Shown here piece after piece: positions 24,005 through 35,138 of a stretch of 64,000 nucleotides of DNA. The notes beneath the pieces were generated by a model that saw only the letters and a program-made list of their open reading frames with translations, made no database searches and was not told where the DNA came from. Source of the stretch: Seiridium cupressi (taxonomy: Eukaryota; Ascomycota; Sordariomycetes; Amphisphaeriales; Sporocadaceae). Numbering within the stretch: position 1 is the first letter of the stretch; each line of letters starts with the position of its first letter. The stretch lies in contig JARVKI010000070.1 of NCBI GenBank assembly GCA_036674765.1, positions 1 through 64,000 on the forward strand, written 5' to 3'. The position numbers were made by a program, and so were the translations under genes.

Positions 24005-24286
24005 GCCCGCGCAACGCGTAATACGTACTTTATAAACGTATATTATATTATAAATAATCGTATAATTATAATATTATATTAATATAATAATTAATATTAT
24101 TTTTAAAATTATTTTTTGATATTTATTTAACCGTTTTATTAGAGAAACGGTTATAAAAATATTATTTTAAAAATAAATATTTAATTATCGAGTTTATTAC
24201 GTTAATAAATTAAAATAAAACATTTGAAAAATATTTTATTAAATAATAATTATTATATTATATAAAATTATTTTTGTAAAACTTAT
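24005..24286. repeat. AT-rich transposon relic, left part
   Basis: Composition drops abruptly to near-pure A/T, like the telomeric block. It contains a hairpin AACCGTTT (24129-24136) / AAACGGTT (24145-24152). Together with 24545-24715 it is one older mutated repeat, split by a solo LTR. Identity unknown. Confidence 0.6.
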
Positions 24287-24544
24287 TGTAAGGGTTTAAG
24301 AGGTTTATTCAACGAGCCTGATCCTACTACATACGAGTAATCTAAAGCATGGAAGAGGAAAGGGAAAAGAAGGGACCCTTCCTCGTCTTGATCAGAGGAA
24401 AAGTAAAAGGTTTGCAGTGGTCCGAGCTCTTTAGGACCGTGCGTGGGTGATTCGGTCCTCCGCTCGTCCTGTGCCAATTGGCACGGTTTGCCTTACAGCG
24501 GCTGAGGGTTGCCGAGGCCTTATATCGGGCCATAGCCCGTAACA
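24287..24544 (-). mobile_element. 258-bp solo LTR with perfect target duplication
   Basis: The unit has TG...CA ends (TGTAAGGG ... CCCGTAACA) and is flanked on both sides by CTTAT (24282-24286, 24545-24549). On the minus strand it begins TGTTACGGGC, like other fungal LTRs, and holds a GATATAAGG TATA-like box. No internal region remains, so it is the product of LTR recombination. It has normal GC content and no RIP scars, in contrast to the AT-rich DNA on both sides. Confidence 0.87.
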
Positions 24545-24715
24545 CTTATTACAATAAAATTAAAATTATAAATAATTTAAATATAAAAATTAATAATTAA
24601 TTTTTTAAAACTTAATAAGATAATTATAATATTATAAGTTTTTTTTAAAGATTAATTAAATTATAAATAATTAAATAAAATTAATTTTATTAATTTTTAT
24701 CAAGTATTAAGCCTA
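24545..24715. repeat. AT-rich transposon relic, right part
   Basis: This is the continuation of the mutated repeat that starts at 24005, after the solo LTR. No open frame or family signature remains. Confidence 0.55.
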
Positions 24716-25179
24716 ATGCACGTGTTTAAAGCTTGAATATATAAGAGAAATCTTAGTGGGGTGGGCTAGTGGGGTGGCCTTAGTGTCCAAATCGAGCCAA
24801 ATCGAGTTTTGAAATGTTTTCAGTTATGGCCCCTCGTACTCCAGGGGTATCGTAGTTATTGGACGGCGCAGAACGTCGAGGTCAGGAAGCACAATTTGCT
24901 ATAGAATGAGCTATAATCATAGCGGGATCTGGGTAGTAACTGAGAATTCGGTGAAATACTGCCATTACTGCCTGCTCTGTTCTTTTTGCCTTTGATTGTT
25001 TTAATACTATGCATCGAGCTTGGGTACTGTCGCGCGGGGAACCCAGTCAGTGCCTCAAGAACAACTCTCAGGCGCACAGGCTTATCAGTGGCGGTGTTTT
25101 TCGATCTCCTTAACTTGCATATAAGTGGATGTGTGCCTTGTATGTAGGAAAAAGTGCATCAGGACCTAGCGATGATCCT
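24716..25179. other. Intergenic, nothing recognised
   Basis: No supported gene lies between the transposon relic and the HET relic. Confidence 0.35.
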
Positions 25180-25239
25180 TACAAGAGTACACTTTTTGGG
25201 AGCTAGCAAGCCTTGCAAGATGGCATCGACTGGTTGTGA

Positions 25240-25640
25240 ATAGACACGTAAGGTCGTCTTGCTACTGGACCAGAGCGCTAATCATTGGGTCTCTGTTGTA
25301 TCGACAAAACAAGTCTTGGAGTTGTCGGAAGCAATCAACTTCATGTTTCGAATGTACCAGAGCCGAGAATCTGCTACGTGTATCTTTCTGATGTAACAAA
25401 TCAGAACCAAGTCTCCATGAGCAGATGACTTCGCCGGGGCTGGATGCTACAGGAGCTGATTACACCCAAAGCCGTTGACTTTTATTCATCGGATCGGCAG
25501 CTGTTAGGTTCCAAGACAGACCCACGTTTTCAAGTACAGAACAAGTCTACCACATCTCTCGCATGTCGACGTCGAATATCCCCAGCAATGAATATGCTGC
25601 ATTCTCGGTGCGTGTCGATGTACCACGGGCTCCAACAATG
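25240..25640. pseudogene. HET-domain gene relic with an inverted segment
   Basis: On the plus strand, scattered frames spell heterokaryon-incompatibility domain blocks: CCIDKTS, ELSEAINFMFRMYQ, YVYLSDV, then WMLQELITPKAVDFYS and QLLGSK (about 25,285-25,510). Frame changes and stops separate them. The next expected block, TRTENAAYSLLGIFDVDM, is present but on the minus strand (about 25,550-25,640). A short segment has therefore been inverted, or a second HET relic abuts head to head. HET proteins control non-self recognition; this copy cannot make one. Confidence 0.82.
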
Positions 25641-26842
25641 GCCACAGCGGGCAGAATGGCACTCGGTTCCTGAACAACATTGAAGTCATCAAGGAATATT
25701 CGTATCATGCGATCAGGAGATCTGCCTCTGTAGGAAAAAAGATGACGGCCAGCTTCTATCAGAAACCTCATACCGAGTCTTACTACCTGGGCTGTAGCAC
25801 AGGTGGTCGGCAAGGATTCAAAGTGGCGCAGGACTTCCCCGACATTTTCGACCGGGTCGTGGCCGGCGCTCCGGCATTCAAGTTTCAGGGTCTGCTAATC
25901 GTGGTCGAGTACCTCCCTTTCAATCATCAAGACAGCTGGGCCAGATAGGTTCCCTCTGGCGTCTTATTGAAAAGCAGAAGATGCGGAACTTCTGGCCCAA
26001 TGCGCACTTGGACGGCGCAGTCGATGGCATCCTCGAAGATCCGTCGCTATGCAATTTTCGGCCCGAGGCATTGATCTGCCAGACTGGCCACAGACTGGTC
26101 AAGCCAGATCGAGCTGCATCATGGGGAAACAAGCGGAAACCATTCGTCAACTTCTGTCACCTATGTATGGCGTCAACGGCAGCTTCGTCTATCCACGCAT
26201 GGAGCCGGTGCCCGGGTTCCCGTCTTTCGTCAATACGAGCTACAGCGCAGAGCAATTCTTGTACACAGATCACTGGTTCAAATACGGATTACATAATGAT
26301 CCCAATTTCAACACGAATCTCCTACGACCCGAGAATTGGGAACACATTTTCGAGAATGACCCAGTCGGGTAAGCTGAGCCAGATGGCCGCGCGTAGCACG
26401 GAGCTGATTCAGTATCATAGTCTGCAGGATACCCTGATCTCGTCGGCTAGTTCCGACATATGCTACAATCTTGCCTTTAGGACAATGAATCTTCCACGCA
26501 GCGGCCTGGACGACTTTATCGCTATTTCCGAATTCGCGGCATCACACATTGTATGGCCGGCATTAGCGCCAGTGCCATTGGAAACCGAGGATACAATACT
26601 GCAAGTACTGACCCTAGCCATCATGTTTTGATAGCCATGATTCAGTGGGTAGATCAAGGGGCTGCACCTGACGCTGCAGTTGGCAGCAGGTTTCGGAATG
26701 GTCCCCGGGCACTCGGAGTGGATCATACAAGGTCACATTACAAATATCCGCCGAGGAATTTTCTGAAAACGGGCGGAACTATACATACTCAGGGGACTGG
26801 CAGTATGTATTTGAAGCGTTTAGCAGTCTATTAAGTGTGTGA
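25631..26842 (+). pseudogene. Tannase/feruloyl-esterase gene relic
   Basis: Family blocks appear in order but in shifting frames: NNGHSGQNGT, YYLGCSTGGRQGF (nucleophile Ser in GCSTGG), VVAGAPAF, AVDGILEDPSLC (Ca-site region), STELIQYHSLQDTLIS, SHHVLIAMIQWVDQGAAPD, and a final NYTYSGDWQYVF before a stop. The frame changes near 25,925, 26,110, 26,375, 26,550 and 26,765, too often for introns. The secretion signal and N-terminal third are absent. The left side joins the HET relic directly near 25,630. Intact relatives are secreted plant-polymer esterases. Confidence 0.88.
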
Positions 26843-27646
26843 TGAATGAGTGATCTAAAGGATTGTCAGGTGTTTTGGCGAGGAAATGCTTTTCCAGCGC
26901 TGATAGGGAGAACAGGGCCAAAACTGCTTCGTATTTGACCCGTATTGTTGTTTAAGGGACACTTCCTTGGCCGTTTCTCATCTGTTAACGATATTGGGTC
27001 CTGACGCCATTCATCATGAACCGAAACTGCTGCGCATGGCATTATGACTCTGAAAGGAACGTCGACTGATCTGTACTCTACCCAATCAGCATGGGTACAA
27101 GGCTGTTGTCGATGATACCTTCTCACACCGCTGTGCGATTTAGATAGTAGGCCAACATCGCCGTCCACCCACGTGTCAAGAACAGTATCATTTTCAGCCA
27201 GAAGAATGACTTGACGTGACATGGTGCTGTGATGCGTAGTCTATAGTTTCGAAGAACCACAGGGTAAGAGCGACGAAGGCTGCAAACTTCGGACTCATGC
27301 CGACGTAAGCTATAGCTAGAGACTGCTTGTTGCAATGGAGCGTGTATTCATCTATTCTAACGTGAGTACCCATATTGGGAAGACATGCTAGAAATGGGCT
27401 GTTACCGGATCAGCGAGTTTACCAAACCACTGAACGACCGGAATAGTCTATGAGGAGTCCGTGTCGTATTCGAGTGACAAGATGGGTACGTAGGCAAGAC
27501 AACCTGTTATTGCACCGCTTAAACTAACGAGGATTACTTCAACCGCGGTGGGAGGAATTTATGGCAAGCTACATGTCTTGACCAAGTCAATTAGCCCAGC
27601 GCCTGCTTATGCTCAAGTCATCTAGTCATGCTTCGTGGTATCTACA
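26843..27646. other. Intergenic, nothing recognised
   Basis: An ATG-initiated minus-strand frame (26866-27222, 118 codons) has no recognisable features. This is the 3' flank of SLD2. Confidence 0.4.
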
Positions 27647-29214
27647 TCATTTGCGTCTCCTGAACTTGCTGCCAAAACCAGGACCACCCTTAGCACCATT
27701 GTTGCGCAACTTGAGCCGCTTGAAGTTGGCATGAGCCATAGCGTTGACTTTCTTCGCAGCTTTCTTGATAGGATTATCCTTCTCCACAGTCGTGTCTTTC
27801 TTCACAGGTTGTGCCTTCTTCAGAACCTTGGCCTTCTTCCTGGGTCTACCCTCCTCTTCACCATCCGAGGCGCCGAAATTTGAATCAGAGCTAAGGTTGA
27901 CAGGCTCGTCATCGTCGACCGATTTGGTAGCGTCAAACTGCGTTTCCGGTACCAGTTCTCTGACGCCGTCCTCGCCGTCGGAATCCGGCTCACCAGCCGA
28001 TTGCTGAGGTCGCTTGGCTCGCGTGGGACGCATGTTGACCTTTCTGGTTGTTCGTTTCTGTCCCCTCTTCCTGTAGACTCGGAGCGGTTGGCCATCGCGA
28101 CCCAGCTGGACTTCTGGCTCGCTGTCGTATTGTCCCTCGTCATCAAATCCGCCAAGTAGTTGGTAATCCTGACTGTCTGGCTCCAGAATCTCCTCCCTCG
28201 ACTTTTCATTGGCCTGTACAGGATTGGCAGGCTTTACAGGAGGGCCCATGCCAGCTTCTTCGTTTTCCATCTCGTGTAGTGCCTCCAGATCGTCATCGAG
28301 CTTGTCCTCTTCCATTTTGCGTAGACTAGCGACCACACTGCTGAGGCCACGGACCAAAGGCTTCCGCGGCAGTCTGATAGGCTGAGGCGATACATATTCG
28401 CCATGCTCGTCCACCGGCAGTAAGGGAGCCCTTCTCAAGAATGCCGGTGTAGAGAACAGTAGCTTGTTGGTTGTACTCGGCGTCTTATTGGTATCCTGGA
28501 TATTGCCGTCTCGGTTCTTCAGAGGCGTCATGAAACTGTCAAGCATGTTGCGCTTGCTTGACGATTGTGGTGTCCTTCCTAGCTTGGTCCTGCTGTCCGC
28601 CTCCATCTGGGCATGCGTCCGCTTACTAGGTGTCGCATGCACTTGTTCCTGGGGTTGGGATGTCTCGCCAAGTCGTAGTCTTGAAGGAGTGTTCTCGTCG
28701 TTCTGATCCAGCAGGTCAAACAAGCCCAAAACCCGGCCGTTTCGTTGCGGAGTGGGACCTATCGAGGTTGGGACAGTGGGACTGAACAGTCTTCTAATAG
28801 ATGGAGTCTCGAAAGTGTCAATGACATCAATGTGTTGTTGGGGCTTTGAGGGTGTCGCAACGGGTCGCTTTCGCTCCGAAGGAGTTTGGGATGGTTCTGC
28901 TTCTGGCTTGCTCTTGCGCTGCTTGGTTCCCATCCTCGGTGGCTGAATCTTGCCATCGAGTATGTCGCGGACTTGGTTGTACTTCTTGTATTTCTGGGCT
29001 GCTCGTAGACGTGTTAATTGGAGTTGGGCTTGTGCAATTGGAGAGCCTGGGTCTTGGAGGAGAGAAACAAACCTATGATTGGGTTCGCCTTGATGGCCTG
29101 TCGCGGGGGTTTCTTTCCATCGTTCTTTTTTGCCCAGTCACCTTCGAACTGCTTCAATGCAACCCGTAGGTCTTGCGCTTGCGCCTCGTACTTCTGTCTT
29201 TCGCTCTCCTCCAT
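27647..29214 (-). CDS. SLD2: DNA replication regulator Sld2 (DRC1/RecQL4-N homologue)
   Basis: Two exons (29214-29073, 28998-27647), intron 74 bases, 497 residues. The N-terminus matches Sld2: an acidic/basic helix (LRVALKQFEGDWAKKNDGK), RQAIKANP, and after splicing IIAQKYKKYNQVRDILDGKI. The intron position was chosen because only it rebuilds this block. The middle is disordered and rich in S/T-P sites, the CDK targets whose phosphorylation lets Sld2 bind Dpb11/TopBP1 and load GINS-Pol epsilon at origins. The C-terminus has a conserved basic AHANFKRLKLRNN motif and ends FRRRK. The gene is nuclear and essential in yeast. It is divergent from the RING gene across 444 bases. Confidence 0.92.
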
Positions 29215-29658
29215 ATTGGTACAAATGCCGACAGCGATGTACAGTGACTCGGAGCATGTGAAGGATTCCACCTTAATACAAGAGGTGAGAGCTAAAGTGT
29301 ACAGGCGGGATGTTGCATATGTGAAGAGCTTCACATCATTAAAGTATTGGTACAATACACGAAAGACGCGTTGTGGTGCCGAGGCGCGACGCGACGTGGG
29401 GCACTTGGGCCGATTAGAGCTCAGGCGCTTTCCGACGGGCTGGCGGGGCATGACTAGTGGGACATGTACCCTGTCTGCTTGGCTTCAGGGGTCCCATACC
29501 ATTTTTGGAGAAAGTCAGAAGCTGAGTTGCTGCGACACCAACCATTTCACCGTTGTCGCTACATATCGTCAACCTCCCTCTTCCTAGAAAGCGCGCATAG
29601 ATCCTCTTCTTAAGTCAAGGCAGCTGTGCGACCACTTGGTATTCAAGGTCCCCAGCAT
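29215..29658. promoter_or_regulatory. Shared divergent promoter region, SLD2 / RING gene
   Basis: 444 bases separate two head-to-head start codons. No single motif stands out, but the layout implies that both promoters lie here. Confidence 0.4.
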
Positions 29659-30729
29659 ATGGAACCGAAGCCTCAAGACTCGGCAGGTATTCAAGCCAAG
29701 GTGCTTCAGAACACTCTTGATGAGGTGGCGTCTAGGAACAAAAGCGCCGATAATGTCCAGCTGGAGTGTTGCGTGATCTGCCTTGAAGGCATCACAGAGG
29801 CATGCGAGGCCAGACCATGTCAACATACAAACTTTGACTTCGTCTGCCTCATCAATTGGCTTGAGCAGCAGCCGAAATGTCCGCTGTGCAAGATCTCCAT
29901 CACGGAAGTCCGATACGACCATGAGGAGCCAGCCAGGGAACGCTGGAAAACGTTTGTGCCCGAAACAAAGGAAGTAACTGCTGCTGTCACTGCTCCTGCA
30001 AACACCCGCAGACCGCGACCGCCCAGGAGGAATTGGCCATACTACAGACCATCTCGGCGGCGTGAGTACACGTCACCTGTACGGACCATCACCGAGGATG
30101 AGGCAGTCAGTCGCCGCCGCGAGATCTATCGTGATCGACTGTACTCGCTTCACGTAGGGACAAATCGGATTACACAGTACCAAGAGCTGACGCCTCAGCT
30201 ATTCGAACAAGACCCTGGTTTGGTTTCCCGCGCACGGATGTGGTTGAGGAGAGAGTTGAAGGTCTTTGAGTTCTTGCATACGCCTGTGCCGGTACAAGGA
30301 GGCGACGATGTCATGACTCGAAGAAGGGCCAACAATGCCGAATTCTTACTAGAGTACATCATCGCCATCTTGAAAACAGTCGACATCCAAGGCAGCCAAG
30401 GACAGGCAGAAGACATGTTGCAGGAGTTCCTGGGCAGAGACAACACGAGGCTGCTCCTGCACGAACTGAGGAGCTTTCTCAAGAGTCCCTATATGTCGCT
30501 TGAAGCCTGGGACCGTGCTGTCCAATATCGGAGTGCGTCACCAGCAAAGCAGGGCGAAGATACTCCAGGCGAGAATTCACAGCCGGAATCGTCAAGCACA
30601 ACTCCCATTCTGCGCCCAGCAGCCGACGACATTAATGGTTTCAGGTTTAGGGGTGATTCATACAGGCCTCAGTATAACGACAGTGATAATCAGCATGTGG
30701 GATCAGCACGCAGACCCAGACCGAGATGA
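29659..30729 (+). CDS. RING-finger protein (probable E3 ubiquitin ligase)
   Basis: A single exon of 356 residues; the first ATG of the frame is at 29659. A RING domain lies at residues 38-77: C38-x2-C41, C54-x-H56, C63, C74-x2-C77. Asp60 sits where the fifth ligand is usually Cys or His, a variant seen in some functional RINGs. The Trp before the last Cys pair (INWLEQQPKC) suits E2 binding. The centre is Arg/Pro-rich (RRPRPPRRNW), then a predicted helical domain (about 190-300) and a disordered Ser/Pro tail. General layout recalls Topors-like fungal RING proteins; the substrate is unknown. Confidence 0.85.
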   Translation: MEPKPQDSAGIQAKVLQNTLDEVASRNKSADNVQLECCVICLEGITEACEARPCQHTNFDFVCLINWLEQQPKCPLCKISITEVRYDHEEPARERWKTFVPETKEVTAAVTAPANTRRPRPPRRNWPYYRPSRRREYTSPVRTITEDEAVSRRREIYRDRLYSLHVGTNRITQYQELTPQLFEQDPGLVSRARMWLRRELKVFEFLHTPVPVQGGDDVMTRRRANNAEFLLEYIIAILKTVDIQGSQGQAEDMLQEFLGRDNTRLLLHELRSFLKSPYMSLEAWDRAVQYRSASPAKQGEDTPGENSQPESSSTTPILRPAADDINGFRFRGDSYRPQYNDSDNQHVGSARRPRPR

Positions 30730-31354
30730 ACACCAGTAATTACATAGAAAACGCACAATAGTTTCGAGAAATTCACACCAAGTCCAAGTTGATTTTCTAT
30801 TCACTTAGCATCCGCTTCCGCTACTGATCAATTTCATTCTACAGTATTGTCCCGTGACTGCGTTACATATTTATAAACTTAACCCATGCTTCTGCCCTTT
30901 TCCCCTGCGGTTAACATGGACTAATACTAGAAGACCAATCGCAGCTAGGATGATAATAATTGCAAGTGGATGAGAATTGAGTGATGGATGACTGAATGAA
31001 TAAATAGTCTCTCGAAAGGAGGCAGCATGGCCACTGTCCAGTCCTTGTACTCGTCGTCATTACTGTTGTGATGAGCAACAGCTTGTTCACATGAGTCCTG
31101 ATTCAGTGAAAGGGGCTGACATACGACAACTTGGCTTTGGAACTTTACAACATCACGAGCAACAGCTTTTGATACAGTCAGCTCTTATAAGATCTAATCT
31201 TGTGCAAGTCATCACCAGTCTTCATAACTTTCCCTCTCTCACCAATAATTTATCCGCAAACCAAACTCATATTTCACCTTTCTATTGTCGCTCACCAACC
31301 CATACATCGCACCAAGCTGGGTGTCAACATCCCAGTCTACATTCTACAGTGACA
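30730..31354. other. Intergenic; promoter of the KP4-like gene
   Basis: No gene is seen. The last 150 bases are pyrimidine/CA-rich like a fungal leader. Confidence 0.4.
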
Positions 31355-32054
31355 ATGATCATCATGTTCTTCATTGCCGCATTTACGGCTTCCCTTGTCG
31401 TAAGTACCTTGTATAGCTGGCATGAACCCTGTCTTACATGTTCAGAATCCCACCTTTGCCGCGAGTATTCCCCTGGCTGCTGCTCTGGGCAATCTTACTT
31501 GGCGCGGCACCATCAATGAACACGGCCCCGTCGTCACGTTTACTGGCACAGACATGCAGGATATCGAGCGCCAGATAGCTGAGAAGGTGCCAGGATTCGC
31601 ATAGGATGTGACCTGGTCTACCTCTCCTCGAACGCCAAGAAAGGCAGACAAGCCCCGTCACATTGTAAGATCTTCTCACCCTCAATATCGGCCAAGTATC
31701 GATTGCACTAACACATTACAGGATGGTAGTCCGCGTTGTGGCGCTACTGGTGGGCATGGCCAAGCCAATTCTCAAGATATCAACGATGCGTCAACGGAAT
31801 TGAGGGGGAATAATGGAGTGTGTTACGCCCAGGGGAAACAATGTCCCCTGGTACACTGCCGTGACAATTCTGGAATATACTTCTGCAACGACAATGATGG
31901 CCAGATCGGCATTTCATGTGCAACGATCGCTGATTACGCGGATGCGATCAATGACAAGTGCACGGAAGAAAATTGGTGGTATGGGTCTCTTGCGTGGGGT
32001 CAGCTGTTCAACACTGACAATTGGAACGTCTTTGTCGGCACCGCATCTTGCTAG
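31355..32054 (+). pseudogene. Secreted Cys-rich protein, KP4-like, interrupted by one stop
   Basis: Three exons are predicted: 31355-31399, 31446-31664 and 31722-32054. The introns (46 and 57 bases) have GTAAG donors and a CACTAAC branch motif. Exon 1 supplies a hydrophobic signal sequence. Exon 3 encodes eight cysteines and ends with a GQLF..NWN..V..ASC pattern that resembles the C-terminus of KP4-type killer/effector proteins. An in-frame TAG at 31602-31604 in exon 2 stops translation after 67 codons, although the frame, splice sites and downstream domain look intact. No splice choice I could see removes it. Such proteins act in the apoplast or against competing fungi; family assignment is tentative. 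Confidence 0.62.
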
Positions 32055-33391
32055 ACGGTTCCTGGAGGTTATGCACTTGCTGGGTGGTCACATAATTCAC
32101 ACACATTTTGTGTTCCTAATCATAGCTAAGTGTAATAAAATCAGTGATTGCGCACATTCCATAATACAGAATGCTTTTGCTACATACTACCTTCATCGAA
32201 TTGCCCATATCATGCCTCCTCCGCCCAGAATATCTCCCAATCTGGGCGACATACAACTTGAGGTTTAAAACAGTGCCAACTCCAAGACATGGCTGAAGGA
32301 GACACATACAGATCGCATCCAAAGTTTCCAGTAAGTTGCTTCATATTTTGGCTCTCTTAACGATGTGTACAGGCCAATTCTTAGGAACGCAAATAAAGTA
32401 GGCGATATAATCGCATTCCCTGTCTGGCTGCACCTGCTCGAGCTCATAGTCCCGGATCATCGTCGCCTGTCTACACATCAGCATTTGAGGGTTGGAAGGG
32501 CTTCATTGTAGCAACTTTCGAGAACTGGATCCGCGCGACATGCTGCCCGGGACATGAGGCCCATCCAGGTCCCAATTATGGGACAGCGTCAGCCCAACGA
32601 CAATTGTTCTACTTATCGAAAGAAGTTTTAGGCAGAAGAGCTTCTCCAGTGATACCGCATCAGGCCCCAGCTAGCGATCTGGTTTGAATCGGTCGGCATC
32701 CGGCCGTCAAGGAGCTTTCGACGTCATGAGAACACATCAAAACATCACTAAAAGCCTCACTGGCCAAGACTTAGTGACTTGGAGAATTTATATATGACAT
32801 AGCACTACATTCAATTCTAGTCCTTTCCCACTAGGTTGAAGATTCTTTATAACCTTAAGACTCATATCGATCTCAGTCAAGTAGATCAACCGCAACGCTA
32901 ACGCTATGTAGAGTGTATACTGTTACACTCGCGTCGAATGACAACAGATTTATGCAGGCCCCTCGCGTTTGGTACACCCGCCATACCCTGCTTGCAACTT
33001 CTGTGCTCCATTATGTGATGCAACTCAAGAACCCGTGGAAGCCATACGCCTGCCGCCTTTCTTCTCTGGCAATGGACTAGACTTCTGAAAGGACCACAAC
33101 CCATCTTTCACATATGACTACCAAACTTTCTATATTTTCCGCCGAGTGCCAGGCCCTGTCATGTTCGCAGGTCTACTGAGTGCTCTTCTCTGAACGTCAC
33201 TGTCGCATGGTTCGTCATCTCTAACGTCTTCTCATCCGCCTTGGGGGGCTACAGGCCAACCACATGACGGTGCTCACACTCCAGGAGACGCATCCAGTCA
33301 TACATTGCTAAATGCCTGATTTCTGAACTTCCTGGGGTGACTCTAGCGAGTGCGGACAGGACGCCATCGAATACGCCGAGTCCAGGCTCCT
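32055..33391. other. Intergenic, nothing recognised
   Basis: 1.3 kb between convergent genes. Frames here are short and without family features. Confidence 0.45.
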
Positions 33392-35138
33392 CTAATATCC
33401 CTTGTCGGGCCGAAGATCGCATATGTTATATTCGAGATTGTCCGTCTCAAAGACGTGACCGCCTGCCTTCTTGCCAGCAGTTGTGTACAAGTTGTCAACA
33501 CTGTGGGGGTGGAATGTTGTGGTCTGTGTGCATTGGAGGACATGCGGAAGACCAGGTGGGTTAGTGAGCCGGAAGATGCCATATCTGACGAGTGCTGTAT
33601 TAGCAGTATGCAGATTGCGAGACGTGGCTATGTGGGACTTACGAAGGATTGTCAGTTGGAGCACAAACAATAGCAATGCTCTCAGGTAACATGATTTGAT
33701 ATCCTGCCTGAGTATGGAGGTCTCTGCTGCTCATGAAACAGGTCTGAGTTGGATGGGTGTGTATCCAGCCCAGCTGTATTAGGTCCTCCTTTTCGCAGTA
33801 GTCAAATAGAGCTCCCTCGTTTTCTGTCTCACACGTGTCCGATGTACACTTCTGCTCCGGAACCACAAGACATCTCACGAACAGCGCGTTGTTAACAGCG
33901 GTTCCGCACAGTACGCCGCACATCTCGAGGCCACGTCGCGTATTGTCGGCAGCTAGTCGGAGGAAATCCTCGCGCATCTTTGCAGGAAAGATGACACAAC
34001 GTATTGGCTCGCCGTTCTCTAGATACGCAGCGGGTTTGAAGGTCAGATGCTCTCTGTTGACTTTCTTCTTTGGTGGCTCTGGATCAACTTCGACGTCTTT
34101 CGGTGGGCGCACTGGGGCGTTTTGAGAAGCTTCGGGGGTCGCCGTTGGCCAGAAGAGCTCTTTCGGAGGCAGCTCAGGAAGTCGGGGAGCGGCTTCCTCG
34201 TAGTGGCCTGGAATAAAGTGTTTAGGCGGCCTTGGAGGTTGGAGAACAGGCTCACGATCGGGGTTTGGAAGGCTGTGATCGTACTGGACTGGCGTCGATC
34301 TCGAAATCGAAGGATAACTGTAGCTTGTCGTAGTGCTGCTGCTCGGCTGTTGTGTAGATATTCCATCTCTTTCTCTGTCAGCACGACTCATCTTCTGGAC
34401 GAACTCGTGGATATGACGATCCTCGGCGCCATCTTGGGCTCGGTTCAATTCCATCTTCCTTCGGAACATCTCCTCGTCTTCTTCTTGCTTCCTTGCCAGC
34501 TCATCGGACCAATTGTTCCAGAACCCAGCTGTACGCCTGCTCTGCTCTTCCTCGGCGGATACACCAACATGTTGTGAAGCTTTCCTGTCGGCGTCACGCC
34601 TGCTGAACTCTTTCTTGGCCAGGTCCACAGCTAGGTCAAGGTGGTCACCGGCGTCAAGCACCTTTGCTCTGGAGGATAAGGTAGGGTCCCTGGCTGCGTG
34701 CTTCTCGTACTGTGTCTGCGTGCGTGAGGCAGTTTTGGATGCCTTATCCGTTTTCAGCTTGGATCGCAGCTCCTTCCGCTTGGCTTCGTCGGCCGCCCAT
34801 TCCTCGTGTTCGCGTGCTATTATTGGTCTGATCTTCTCCAGGTTCTCAAAAACATCGTTCAGCCCCTTCATTGCCTGTCTCAATAGAACCTTTCCTTCTG
34901 GCGTCTTGGCTTCGGGGTGCTTCGCCAGGTATTTCGTGATCAGTTCGGATTGCCGGAAGTACAGCATGTAAGCCTTTGGAAAGTTTCCATCCTGCAGGTA
35001 GGTCCTGGCCTCCCTGTTGAGTGTCTTCGCCGTACGAAGCCATTGCTGGAGAGTCAAGGCAGTCGTGAACTTGAAGTCGCCAGCCTCGTGAGAGATTTCA
35101 CTGACGCTCATGGGCCGGTTGGTATCGTCGACGCTCAT
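33392..35138 (-). CDS. AMSH/STAMBP-type JAMM deubiquitinase
   Basis: Two exons (35138-33643, 33584-33392), intron 58 bases, 562 residues. The N-terminal third is the helical USP8-dimerisation/MIT-like domain (WLRTAKTLNREARTYLQDG..). A charged, Pro-rich linker follows. The C-terminal MPN+ domain has Glu in GLEMCGVLCG and the zinc motif WIHTHPTQTCFMSSRDLHTQ, all ligands present. Exon 2 completes the domain (YGIFRLTNPPGL ... FHPHSVDNLY ... GHVFE), and this block decided the acceptor site. AMSH cleaves K63-linked ubiquitin on cargo at ESCRT-bearing endosomes. An upstream in-frame ATG at 35198 would add 20 residues. I prefer 35138 for its CAAAATG context and family-like MS start. Confidence 0.93.

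Noticed and set aside
24283..24545. Two overlapping minus-strand frames
   Set aside because: They coincide with the solo LTR, which is non-coding and defined by its target duplication.
25547..25813. 88-codon minus-strand frame as a gene
   Set aside because: Its last third is the inverted HET block and the rest is the reverse of the tannase relic; not an independent gene.
26866..27222. 118-codon ATG frame on the minus strand
   Set aside because: No domain, signal peptide or promoter support. It lies in decayed intergenic DNA, so I left it uncalled.
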